DNA of 16,382 nucleotides, from positions 1 to 16,382 of the forward strand of contig JBEBGN010000060.1 of NCBI GenBank assembly GCA_040081395.1, written 5' to 3'. The notes under the pieces are model-generated. The model had not been told where the DNA came from. It was given only the letters and a program-made list of their open reading frames with translations, and did no database searches. Of the stretch, positions 6,187 through 14,053 are shown piece by piece. This DNA is from UBA2982 sp040081395. Its GTDB lineage: Bacteria > Gemmatimonadota > Gemmatimonadetes > Longimicrobiales > Gaopeijiaceae. The number at the start of each line of letters is the position of its first letter. Position 1 is the stretch's first letter. The position numbers and the translations under genes were made by a program.

Positions 6187-8436
6187 ATGAGACGATCGCT
6201 TGGAATGGCATTGCTCTTCGTCGCGGGCGCGACGGGCACCCTGACCGCACAGCAGCGCCTGGCGAGCGTGGAGCAGTCGCTCGGCCTGACGGGGGCGCTG
6301 TCGGGACGGGGCGGACCGGCCAGCCTCAACTGGATCGACGAAGGCCGGCGCTTCTCCTATACCACCACGAACGCACAGTCGCGACAGCCCGAGGTCCGCG
6401 GTTACGATGCGGCCACGCAGCGCGACGAGCTTCTCTTCGATCCCTCGGCTCTACGCGTGCCGGGCACAAGCCAGCCGCTCGAGTACGAGTCGTTCGCCTG
6501 GTCGAGCGACTCGGAGCACATCGTCTTCCAGGCGGACTTCCGGCCCATCTACCGCTACTCGGGCATCGCCGACTTCTACATCTACGGTGTCACCGACCGC
6601 TCGCTCGTACTCGCAGCGGACGACGCGCGCACCGCAGAGCTCTCACCCGACGGCTCACTCTTCGCCTACGAGCGCGGCGGCGACCTCTACGTCTACGACA
6701 CCGATGCGGAGCGCGAGCGGCGACTCACCACAACCGGCACCGAGACCGTTTGGAACGGCGTCTATGACTGGGTCTACGAAGAAGAGTTCGGGCTCACGCA
6801 GGCATGGAACTGGAGCCCGGACAGCCGCCGCATCGCCTACTGGCAGACGCGCGTCGCGGAGACGCCCACCATCCAGATCACGGACTGGCAGGGGCAGTAT
6901 CCCGAGTGGACGGTGATGCCGTACCCGAAGGTCGGCCAGCCCAACTCAGAGGTGCAGATCGGCGTGGTGGATGTGGCCTCCGGTGAAACCCGCTGGATGG
7001 ACGTCGGCATTTCCGAGGAGCACTACATCCCGCGCATCTACTGGACGAGCGACCCGAACACGCTCGCTGTGGTGACGATGAACCGGGCGCAGAACCACCT
7101 GCAGCTCCTCTTTTTCGACGTGCGGAGCGGTGAGCGCCGCCTCGTCATGGAAGAGCGGAGCGAAGCCTGGATCGACGTGTTCGACTTCTTCGCGAGCGTA
7201 CTGCACTACTTCGCGTTTCCAGAGGGCGCGCGCGAGTTCTTCTGGATCAGCGACCGTGACGGCTACAACCATCTCTACCGCTACTCGTACGACGGGCGCC
7301 TGATCAACCAGGTCACGAGCGGCGACTGGGTAGTTACGCGCATCGAGGGGATCGACCCCGAGTCGCAAACGATCTATTACACGGGCACGGAGGCGAGTCC
7401 GCTCGAGCGGCACCTCTACTCAATCGGCTTCGACGGGAGCAACAAGCGCAAGCTCACCCCCGAGGCCGGGAATCACTCGATCGATATGTCGCCGAGCACC
7501 GACTTCTACGTCGACACCTGGTCGAGCACGACGAAGCCTCGACAGGTCGAGCTGTGGAACACCGAGGGTGATGGACGGCGTCTGGCTACCCTCGAAGCAA
7601 ATCCGCAGGTCGAGCAGTTGATGAGGAACGTGGTCTACTCGCCGCTCGAGCTGTTCACCTTCACGACCACCGACGGCGTGCGGCTGGACGGCTCCATGGT
7701 GCGCCCCCCGAACTTCGACCCCACGCAGGAGCACCCGGTCCTGGTGTCGATCTACGGCGGGCCGGGCTCGCAGCAGGTCTACAACGAATTCGGCACCGAC
7801 GGCTGGTCGCAGTACTTGGCCCAGCAGGGATACATCGTGGTGGGGCTCAACAATCGCGGCTCCGGCAACTACGGCCGCGACTTCATGGAAGTCGTCTACA
7901 AGGAACTCGGCCGCTGGGAAGCCTTCGACTTCGCGGAACTGGCGCGCTGGTTGGCGACGCAGCCGGGTGTGGATGGTGAGCGCATGGCCATCCTCGGCAC
8001 CAGCTATGGCGGCTTCATGTCCATCACCACGCTGCTGCGGCACCCCGGCGTATTCCGGCTGGGGGTCGCGAACTCCCCGCTCACCGACTGGCGGCTCTAC
8101 GACACCATCTACTCGGAGCGGTACAACGGGCTCCTCCCGGCCGACGAGGCGGCCTACGACGAGAGCTCGGCCCTGACCAAGGTCGAGGCCCTACAGGACC
8201 ATCTCCTCCTGATCCACTCGGGCATGGACGAGAACGTGCAGCCGCAGAACACCATGCAACTCCTCACCGCCCTCATCAGCGCCGGCAAGGATGCGGACCT
8301 GCGCTTCTTCCCGCCCGGCGCGCACGGCGCGGCCTACGACTACCCTAGCTACGTCACGATGCACGAGATCTATACCAACACCCTGTGCGAGTATGTGGCC
8401 GCGAGCTGCACCCCCGCCAACCTGAACAGCAACTGA
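6187..8436 (+). CDS. Secreted dipeptidyl-peptidase IV-type serine peptidase (S9 family)
   Basis: A 749-residue exported prolyl-type peptidase that removes N-terminal dipeptides from peptides, as known for the DPP IV branch of family S9. The N-terminus MRRSLGMALLFVAGATGTLTAQ is a signal peptide, with cleavage likely just after LTA or LTAQ, so it should act in the periplasm or outside. Residues of about 30-480 form the beta-propeller and contain YDWVYEEEFG with Glu198-Glu200; in DPP IV the glutamates of this motif hold the substrate N-terminus. The alpha/beta-hydrolase domain has YGGPGSQQV (oxyanion region) and the catalytic triad Ser606 in GTSYGG, Asp681 in GMDENVQPQNT and His713 in GAHGAAYD. 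All key residues are present, so it should be active. The next gene begins 70 bases downstream on the same strand. Confidence 0.93.
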   Translation: MRRSLGMALLFVAGATGTLTAQQRLASVEQSLGLTGALSGRGGPASLNWIDEGRRFSYTTTNAQSRQPEVRGYDAATQRDELLFDPSALRVPGTSQPLEYESFAWSSDSEHIVFQADFRPIYRYSGIADFYIYGVTDRSLVLAADDARTAELSPDGSLFAYERGGDLYVYDTDAERERRLTTTGTETVWNGVYDWVYEEEFGLTQAWNWSPDSRRIAYWQTRVAETPTIQITDWQGQYPEWTVMPYPKVGQPNSEVQIGVVDVASGETRWMDVGISEEHYIPRIYWTSDPNTLAVVTMNRAQNHLQLLFFDVRSGERRLVMEERSEAWIDVFDFFASVLHYFAFPEGAREFFWISDRDGYNHLYRYSYDGRLINQVTSGDWVVTRIEGIDPESQTIYYTGTEASPLERHLYSIGFDGSNKRKLTPEAGNHSIDMSPSTDFYVDTWSSTTKPRQVELWNTEGDGRRLATLEANPQVEQLMRNVVYSPLELFTFTTTDGVRLDGSMVRPPNFDPTQEHPVLVSIYGGPGSQQVYNEFGTDGWSQYLAQQGYIVVGLNNRGSGNYGRDFMEVVYKELGRWEAFDFAELARWLATQPGVDGERMAILGTSYGGFMSITTLLRHPGVFRLGVANSPLTDWRLYDTIYSERYNGLLPADEAAYDESSALTKVEALQDHLLLIHSGMDENVQPQNTMQLLTALISAGKDADLRFFPPGAHGAAYDYPSYVTMHEIYTNTLCEYVAASCTPANLNSN

Positions 8437-8506
8437 CGATCTGGCGCACGCTGTTATCATTCTGGCGGTCCTGACCCCTCGATCCACCGAACCCTACACC
8501 ACCCGC

Positions 8507-9184
8507 ATGGCACACTCCGAAGCGCTCCGAGAGTTGGACGAGATGATCCGCGAGAGGTCGATCCTCGAGCACCCGTTCTATCAGGCCTGGAACAAGGGCA
8601 TGCTTACGAGGGATCAGCTCGCGACGTACGCGCGCATCTACTACGCGCACGTCGAGGCTTTCCCCGGCTACCTCGAGTCCGCCATGACGCACGCGTCGGA
8701 CGCGCACGTGCGGGCCGAGCTGGCCGACAACCTGGCCGACGAGCGCGGCAACCCCGCGCCGCATGACGTCCTCTGGCTCGACTTTGCCGAAGGTGTCGGT
8801 GCGCGTCGCGAGGACGTGATCGGCGCGGAAGCTCATCCCGCCGCCCGTGCCATGGTCTCGACGTTCACGGACCTGGCCCGCCAGAGCCTCGCAACGGGCG
8901 TGGCCGCGCTCTACGCATACGAGTCCCAGCAGCCGGACGTCTCGCACACGAAGTCCAAAGGACTGCGCGAGTTCTACGGTGTCGAGGACGCCAAGACCCT
9001 CGAGTACTTCACCGTGCACGAGGCGGCCGATGTGCGGCACCGCGCGGGTGAGCGTGACGCGCTCGCTGCGTGTTTGGCCGCCGGCGTCCCCGCGCATGTG
9101 ATCCAGGGCGCGGCCGCTCAGGCTCTCGATGCGTATTGGGGTCTGCTCGACGGCGTCTGTTCGGAGATCGGCCTCTCCTGCTAG
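8507..9184 (+). CDS. CADD-family diiron protein, candidate para-aminobenzoate synthase
   Basis: A 225-residue all-helical protein of the TenA/PqqC-like heme-oxygenase fold, matching the CADD family named after a Chlamydia protein. From memory of the chlamydial sequence the two align almost without gaps: EHPFYQAWNKGMLT, AFPGYLES, DNLADERGNPAPHD, AALYAYESQ and HEAADVRH. All six metal ligands are kept: Glu79, His86, Glu139, His171, Asp175 and His178 (81, 88, 142, 174, 178 and 181 in CADD). Tyr25 and Lys149 match CADD Tyr27 and Lys152, which are reported to be the self-sacrificed precursor residue and the amine source in making para-aminobenzoate for folate. That activity is inferred here, and no folate gene is nearby. 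The ATG lacks a clear ribosome-binding site; SulP follows 21 bases later. Confidence 0.88.
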   Translation: MAHSEALRELDEMIRERSILEHPFYQAWNKGMLTRDQLATYARIYYAHVEAFPGYLESAMTHASDAHVRAELADNLADERGNPAPHDVLWLDFAEGVGARREDVIGAEAHPAARAMVSTFTDLARQSLATGVAALYAYESQQPDVSHTKSKGLREFYGVEDAKTLEYFTVHEAADVRHRAGERDALAACLAAGVPAHVIQGAAAQALDAYWGLLDGVCSEIGLSC

Positions 9185-9205
9185 CGAGGTAGTCCACAGC
9201 CGGAG

Positions 9206-10939
9206 ATGTCGGACGGTCGATTAGGCTCGCGTTGGCCCGAGGACCTTCAGCCCAAGCTGCTGACGGTCCTCCGGGAAGGTCTGACTCGCGACATCGTCAT
9301 GCACGATGTCCTCGCGGGCATCGTGGTCGGCATCGTGGCTCTCCCACTCGCCATCGCGTTCGGCATCGCGTCGGGAGTGAGGCCCGAGCAGGGGCTCTAC
9401 ACGGCGATCGTAGCCGGGCTGGTGATCTCCGTGTTCTCGGGGAGCCGCGTCCAGATCGGGGGCCCCACCGGGGCGTTCGTGGTGCTGGTCTTCTCGATCG
9501 TGCAGGAGTTCGGGTACGACGGACTCGCCGTCGCGACACTCCTCGCCGGCGCCCTCCTCATCGCGATGGGATGGGCGCGCCTTGGAGCGGTCATTCGGTT
9601 CATCCCCTACCCGGTGACGGTCGGGTTCACGACGGGGATCGCGCTCGTGATCGCAGTCGGGCAGATACCCGACGCGCTCGGCCTCCAGCTGGCCGAGGCG
9701 GAGGTGGACTTCCTTCCGCGCATGATCGCGTACTTCGAGGCGCGATCGAGTCTCGACCCGGTGGCCCTCGCGCTGACGGCCGCGACCATCGGGGTGCTCG
9801 TGGCGTGGCCCCGCGTGTCGCGGCGCCTTCCGGGTCCCCTCGTGGCGCTTGTGCTCGCGACCGTCGCAACGCACGCGTTCGGGCTGGACCTGGAGACGAT
9901 CCAGAGTCGGTTCGGTGGCGTACCCTCGACGCTCCCCGAGTTCAGGTTGCCCGTGGTGGATCTGGCAACGGTGCCTTTGCTGCTCCAGCCTGCCCTCGCG
10001 ATCGCGCTGCTCGCCGGCATCGAGTCGCTGCTCAGCGCGGTCGTTGCCGATGGCATGACCGGCCGGCGCCACCGGGCGAACGCGGAGCTCGTGGCGCAGG
10101 GACTCGCGAACCTGGCCTCCCCGCTCTTCGGCGGCATCCCCGCCACGGGCGCGATCGCGCGCACCGCGACCAATGTGAAGAACGGCGGCCGGACTCCGGT
10201 CGCGGGCATCGTGCACGCGCTCACGCTGCTCGTGATTCTGACCACGATCGGCCGTTGGGTCGCGCTCGTGCCCATGGCGGCACTCGCCGGCATCTTGCTC
10301 GTGGTTGCGTACAACATGAGCGAGCTCCGCATGTTCCGCGGGCTCCTCCGCGGCCCGCGCAGCGACGTGCTGGTGTTGGTGAGCACGTTCGCGCTGACCG
10401 TGCTTGTCGATCTGGTGATGGCACTCGAGGTCGGTGTCGTCATGGCCGCTCTGCTCTTCATGCGGCGCATGAGCGAAGTGTCGACCGTCCGCTCGATCAC
10501 GGATCAATTCACCGACGAAGAGCGGGCAGGCTTCGCGTTCGAAGACGCCGACGTTGTGTTACCTGAAGGCACCGAGGTCTTCGAGGTCGCCGGATCGTTC
10601 TTCTTCGGATCGGCTCAGCGGTTCAGCGAGGTGCTGAGCGAGATGCGCAGCAAGCCGCGACTGGTGATCCTGCGCCTACGCGACGTGCTGGCGCTGGACT
10701 CCACCGGACTGTACGCGCTCGAGCAGGTACACACTCGGCTGCGGCACCGCGGTACCCATCTCATCTTGTCGGGCGTGCACGCCCAGCCAATGGACGTGCT
10801 GGTGCGCTCCGGCGCGTACGAGCGGATCGGCGTCGACAACGTCAAATCGACCTTCCGAGAGGCAGCGGTGCGGGCGTGGGAGCTATTGGACGAGACGCCG
10901 CCGCCGCTCGACGAGGCGACCGCAGACCACAATCCCTGA
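9206..10939 (+). CDS. SulP family anion transporter with STAS domain
   Basis: A 577-residue inner-membrane transporter of the SulP (SLC26) family, which moves sulfate, bicarbonate or other small anions; the substrate cannot be told from sequence. The membrane part (about residues 30-430) holds repeated hydrophobic helices and the family signatures IVALPLAIAFGIASGVRPEQ and GSRVQIGGPTGAFVVL, then a further stretch with FGGIPATGAIARTATNVKNG. The C-terminal cytoplasmic STAS domain (about 450-560) includes VFEVAGSFFFGSA and LALDSTGLYALE, with Asp498-Ser499 at the position phosphorylated in anti-sigma-factor antagonists. No carbonic anhydrase is adjacent, so there is no contextual support for bicarbonate. 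It sits 21 bases after the CADD-like gene and may share its transcript. GGAG directly abuts the ATG, so ribosome binding is poorly defined. Confidence 0.93.
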   Translation: MSDGRLGSRWPEDLQPKLLTVLREGLTRDIVMHDVLAGIVVGIVALPLAIAFGIASGVRPEQGLYTAIVAGLVISVFSGSRVQIGGPTGAFVVLVFSIVQEFGYDGLAVATLLAGALLIAMGWARLGAVIRFIPYPVTVGFTTGIALVIAVGQIPDALGLQLAEAEVDFLPRMIAYFEARSSLDPVALALTAATIGVLVAWPRVSRRLPGPLVALVLATVATHAFGLDLETIQSRFGGVPSTLPEFRLPVVDLATVPLLLQPALAIALLAGIESLLSAVVADGMTGRRHRANAELVAQGLANLASPLFGGIPATGAIARTATNVKNGGRTPVAGIVHALTLLVILTTIGRWVALVPMAALAGILLVVAYNMSELRMFRGLLRGPRSDVLVLVSTFALTVLVDLVMALEVGVVMAALLFMRRMSEVSTVRSITDQFTDEERAGFAFEDADVVLPEGTEVFEVAGSFFFGSAQRFSEVLSEMRSKPRLVILRLRDVLALDSTGLYALEQVHTRLRHRGTHLILSGVHAQPMDVLVRSGAYERIGVDNVKSTFREAAVRAWELLDETPPPLDEATADHNP

Positions 10940-10947
10940 ACGCGCGA

Positions 10948-10977
10948 ACGGCCCGCCGGCATACGCCAGCGGGCCGT
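10948..10977. terminator. Hairpin between convergent SulP and secreted-protein genes
   Basis: Perfect 9-base arms, acggcccgc at 10948-10956 and gcgggccgt at 10969-10977, enclose a 12-base loop that can add a further ggc/gcc pairing with an atac tetraloop. It lies 8 bases after the SulP stop and 36 bases from the stop of the opposing gene. No T run follows on either strand, so it may be a bidirectional 3'-end stabilising hairpin rather than a classical intrinsic terminator. Confidence 0.6.
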
Positions 10978-11013
10978 CGTCACCGACAGATGTGACCTAG
11001 AAGCCGAGTCCGT

Positions 11014-12069
11014 TCACTCCCGCGTGGCGGGCGTCGCGTTCTCCGAGCTCTCCTCGAAGCGCGCGCCCCGCAACACGCCCTCGAGCGCGTAATTCCCCTC
11101 GTGGCACGAGTACTCGTAGACGAGGTCGTGCAGTGCACGGAACGGAACCTCGCCGCCCCAGGGCTGCGTGTAGACTTCGGGGTCGTCGATGGTGAACTCG
11201 TAGATGATCGTCTCGGCGTCGACCCGAGTGAACTTCTCGGTCACCTTCGCGTTCGGCGAGTACGGCACGCCGCGGTACGCGTAGTCCGGGTTCATGTTCG
11301 TGGTCTCGACGACCAGCGTGTTTCCTTCCCAGCGGCCCCATGAGTCGCCGAACCAGGGGTTCACACCCGAGGGCAGTCGGTTCGGCTCACCCAGGCGGAT
11401 GATGCGCACGTCGTGCACCATCTCGGCCATGATCAGGACGTGATCCTCGTTCTGCACGATCGTGTAGTTGTTGTTGTACCAGTAGTTCGGGAGCATGGGC
11501 GGGCCGGCGCTCGAGCCGAACGAGATGATGCACCGCTCGGCGAGAGGGCGGAGCTCTGGGTGATCGAACTCCCCGAACTGACTGCTCTGCCGGCGCAGGT
11601 CCGCGATGAGGCGCTGGGCCTGCGGCGTGAACGGGGGTACGCGACCGTCGGCCGGATGCGTCACGAGCGACGCGCGCGCCTCGCCGCGGACCACCGCCAC
11701 CCGCTCACCGGGGTCGCGATAGACCTCGTTGTAGCAGGTGGTTCCGGAATCGATACAAACCGGGTTGTCCCCGCCCGGCGGGAGCGCGCGATTCGGGTCG
11801 CTGGGCGCAGCACGGTCCTCGACCAACGCTGCCTGCCCAGATTCGATCCGCTCGACCTCGGCGGCCGACAGCACGGCGCTCTGATTGGGCGAGCGCGTCA
11901 GCGGGGTCAGGGTGGCGTTGCTCCAGTTCCCTTGGAGGTCGGGGTGACCCCACGAGGTCCGAGGGACCTGCCAAGCGGCCTGTGCGGATGCGGCTCCCGC
12001 CGCACCAGCCAGGACCAGCAGCGCAAGAGAGAGCGAGCGCCCCGTCGATGACGAACGAATCGGCTGCAT
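11014..12069 (-). CDS. Secreted protein of unknown function, family common in Gemmatimonadota/Acidobacteria
   Basis: A 351-residue exported protein of unknown role. ATG 12069 follows AGGAGGT by five bases and begins a signal peptide, MQPIRSSSTGRSLSLALLVL followed by an Ala/Gly stretch and cleavage near ASA. The mature part starts with PRTSWGHPDLQGNWSNATLTPL, a W-G-x-PDLQG-x-W opening I recognise from many uncharacterised proteins of environmental bacteria. Other conserved-looking blocks are NYWYNNNYTIVQNEDHVLIM (from about residue 193), WFGDSWGRWEGNTLVVETTN (about 238), and YEYSCHEGNYALEGVLRGA (about 318). Many Trp and aromatic residues and predicted beta strands suggest a periplasmic beta-rich fold. 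No catalytic motif is recognised. Its start is 25 bases after the glycosyltransferase stop, so it may be co-transcribed, although it has its own very strong ribosome-binding site. Confidence 0.85.
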   Translation of the reverse strand: MQPIRSSSTGRSLSLALLVLAGAAGAASAQAAWQVPRTSWGHPDLQGNWSNATLTPLTRSPNQSAVLSAAEVERIESGQAALVEDRAAPSDPNRALPPGGDNPVCIDSGTTCYNEVYRDPGERVAVVRGEARASLVTHPADGRVPPFTPQAQRLIADLRRQSSQFGEFDHPELRPLAERCIISFGSSAGPPMLPNYWYNNNYTIVQNEDHVLIMAEMVHDVRIIRLGEPNRLPSGVNPWFGDSWGRWEGNTLVVETTNMNPDYAYRGVPYSPNAKVTEKFTRVDAETIIYEFTIDDPEVYTQPWGGEVPFRALHDLVYEYSCHEGNYALEGVLRGARFEESSENATPATRE

Positions 12070-12074
12070 GTCAT

Positions 12075-12081
12075 ACCTCCT
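12075..12081 (-). promoter_or_regulatory. Strong Shine-Dalgarno of the secreted unknown protein
   Basis: On the minus strand this reads AGGAGGT, an almost ideal Shine-Dalgarno, five bases before ATG 12069. It rules out the ATG at 12102, which lies inside the upstream glycosyltransferase gene. It is the best ribosome-binding site in the window and implies a high translation rate. Confidence 0.75.
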
Positions 12082-12094
12082 GCATCGAGATGGA

Positions 12095-14014
12095 CTAGCC
12101 AATATGCGCGCGCTTCAGGGGGCGAGCCAGTCGGTCCCGGAGGCGGTGACGGCGCGCCATCCACCCCAGGCTACGGGCCTCCTCGCGCCAGTGTGCGCCG
12201 CCATTCCCTGGCACCCCCGCCCGCTGTCGCCGTGCAATGCTGTCCGCCACCAGTCCCTCGAGGGCGGCCGCGGGGAGCGGCCAGAGTAGGTGCAGGAGGG
12301 GTTTCGTTGGCGCGCGGAGGTCCATCTGCTCGATCTCTCGCGGCCAGTACATGGGGGAGGGCGTGGGCAGCGTACCGAGGCGACGCCGTCCGCCCACGAT
12401 TCCGAACGCGATCTCGTCGCCGAGCCAGCGCCCCATGAGGATGGATCCGCGCAGGGCCGGCCGTGCTTCTGTCAGGTAGCACTGCAGGCACTCCTCCATG
12501 ATCTCGACGGCGGCGGGCTTCCGGAAGCAGAAGAGCCCGCTGTTGGTCTTGAGGTACCGGTCGAGCCCAAACCGCTCCATCAGCGCGCGGGTGGAGAACC
12601 CGTGGTGCATCTCGTCGTCGTTCGTCGTGAGCAGCTCGCCGAGCATCGCGAAGTCCGTGGCGGACAGGGCCTCGAGCAAGCCGTCGAGGCTCCCCAACAC
12701 GATGCAATCGGCATCCACGAAGATGGTCCGCTCGAAGGGGCTCGCCTGCGCGCAGCTGTACTTGAGCGCTCGGCCCGTGCGGAAGCGCGGTGGCACCATC
12801 ACGATCTCGTCGAACACTCCCGCGTAGCGGCCACTCGCGATTCCGCCGAGCGGCTCGTCGACCGCGATGGCCACCGGCAACCTCGAGTGCTCGCGCAGGG
12901 ACAGCGCCATGTCCACAGCCATCTCGAGATAGTGCTCGGACCGGACAGCCATGGTCAGGTAGCCGCATGTGCCGGGCGAGACGGCAGCCGTGGGGGGCGG
13001 CGGCGGCGCAACCAGTGCAGCGGTATCCGACGTGCGCTTCTTACGCGCTATGTCCCGCACCCAGGGACGTGCCGCGACGAGCGGGAGTGTCACGGGCCAA
13101 CGGCGGCGGAGTCTCCGTCGCCCCGCCCCCGCTACCGGCTGGAGGTCGGCCAACGCGACCGTGAGCGTGCGGAAGGAGCGTTGCGGCGAGAAGAAGGCGC
13201 GGAACGCATCGAAGGCCGCCGCACCCATCGTACGCCACTCGTCCTGTCGTTCGGCGAGGATGCGCGGTAGATCTGCGACCTGTCGCTCGGGCACGAACAC
13301 GGCAAACGAACTCCACGCGGGTCCGCGGGGGGGCACCCAACGGTCGGCGAGAATCACGGGCGCCACTCCCAGCGCCATCACCTCGTACAGACGCAGCGTC
13401 GACGTGGCCCAACCACGCGGACAGAGCGCGAAGCGCGAGCGTAGGGCGATGTCGACGTAACTGCGCTGCGCCTCCCCCGGGCTCGTGACGTTGCCCGTGA
13501 AGTGTCGATAAGTCTGCGTCGAATCGACGACGTGCGTCCCCAGCGGGTGCGCGACGCCGAAGAGTCGGTCCCGTATGGGGTGGCTCTGCCGCCCCACGAA
13601 CGAGTAGAGCAGGTCCGGCTCGCGCTCAGGGGGAACCGTCGCGTTCATGTCGATGCAGAGGTTCATCGCGTTCGGCGTCCAACACGGGTATCCGATCGCG
13701 CGCGCGATGTCCTCGTCGGCGGCATGACGCGGCAGCGACGTATAGAGCCCGGGCAGGAGGCGGAACGGGCGTGCCTCCTCCGAGTGGATGAAGACCTTCT
13801 CCCAGTGCTTCGCGATAACCGGGTCGTGCCGCAGCGCGTCGACCAACCGCGGTCCCCCCACCGCGTCCGTGAGCAGGATGGCATCGGCCCCCTCCACATC
13901 GTCGGTGAGCCCGTGCGGGCACTCGGGATCCAGCGACGCCAGCCAGGCCATGTGGTGGGCCTGACTGGACTCGCGGCTCGAGTCGGGGAGCAGGGATTTG
14001 AGTGCTACGAGCAT
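12095..14014 (-). CDS. Two-domain glycosyltransferase fusion: exostosin/GT47-like plus GT-A-like domain
   Basis: A 639-residue protein made of two apparent transferases. Residues of about 1-310 resemble the exostosin (GT47-like) family: DLLYSFVGRQSHPIRDRLF, then SRFALCPRGWATSTLRLYEV and GVAPVILADRWVPP (about 193-230), the region that in exostosins binds the nucleotide sugar. A Pro/Ala linker, VAPPPPPTAAVSPG (about 336-350), separates this from a second domain of about 350-560. That domain begins CGYLTMAVRSEHYLEMAVDM and has FVDADCIVLGSLDGL with a DxD metal motif, Asp434 and Asp436, as in GT-A enzymes. A basic tail ends the protein. It likely builds or decorates a surface glycan, but sugars and acceptor are unknown. 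No signal peptide is visible. It follows the DUF3095 gene by 39 bases. The ATG has no clear ribosome-binding site, so the exact start is uncertain. Confidence 0.8.
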   Translation of the reverse strand: MLVALKSLLPDSSRESSQAHHMAWLASLDPECPHGLTDDVEGADAILLTDAVGGPRLVDALRHDPVIAKHWEKVFIHSEEARPFRLLPGLYTSLPRHAADEDIARAIGYPCWTPNAMNLCIDMNATVPPEREPDLLYSFVGRQSHPIRDRLFGVAHPLGTHVVDSTQTYRHFTGNVTSPGEAQRSYVDIALRSRFALCPRGWATSTLRLYEVMALGVAPVILADRWVPPRGPAWSSFAVFVPERQVADLPRILAERQDEWRTMGAAAFDAFRAFFSPQRSFRTLTVALADLQPVAGAGRRRLRRRWPVTLPLVAARPWVRDIARKKRTSDTAALVAPPPPPTAAVSPGTCGYLTMAVRSEHYLEMAVDMALSLREHSRLPVAIAVDEPLGGIASGRYAGVFDEIVMVPPRFRTGRALKYSCAQASPFERTIFVDADCIVLGSLDGLLEALSATDFAMLGELLTTNDDEMHHGFSTRALMERFGLDRYLKTNSGLFCFRKPAAVEIMEECLQCYLTEARPALRGSILMGRWLGDEIAFGIVGGRRRLGTLPTPSPMYWPREIEQMDLRAPTKPLLHLLWPLPAAALEGLVADSIARRQRAGVPGNGGAHWREEARSLGWMARRHRLRDRLARPLKRAHIG

Positions 14015-14053
14015 GGATGCGGCGGAACGTTGGTTCGTCGGAGGCGCCCGATC

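Noticed and set aside
9221..10507. Minus-strand open frame of 428 codons
   Set aside because: It is antisense to the SulP gene and has an extreme His/Arg/Glu/Asp composition, the mirror of hydrophobic codons.
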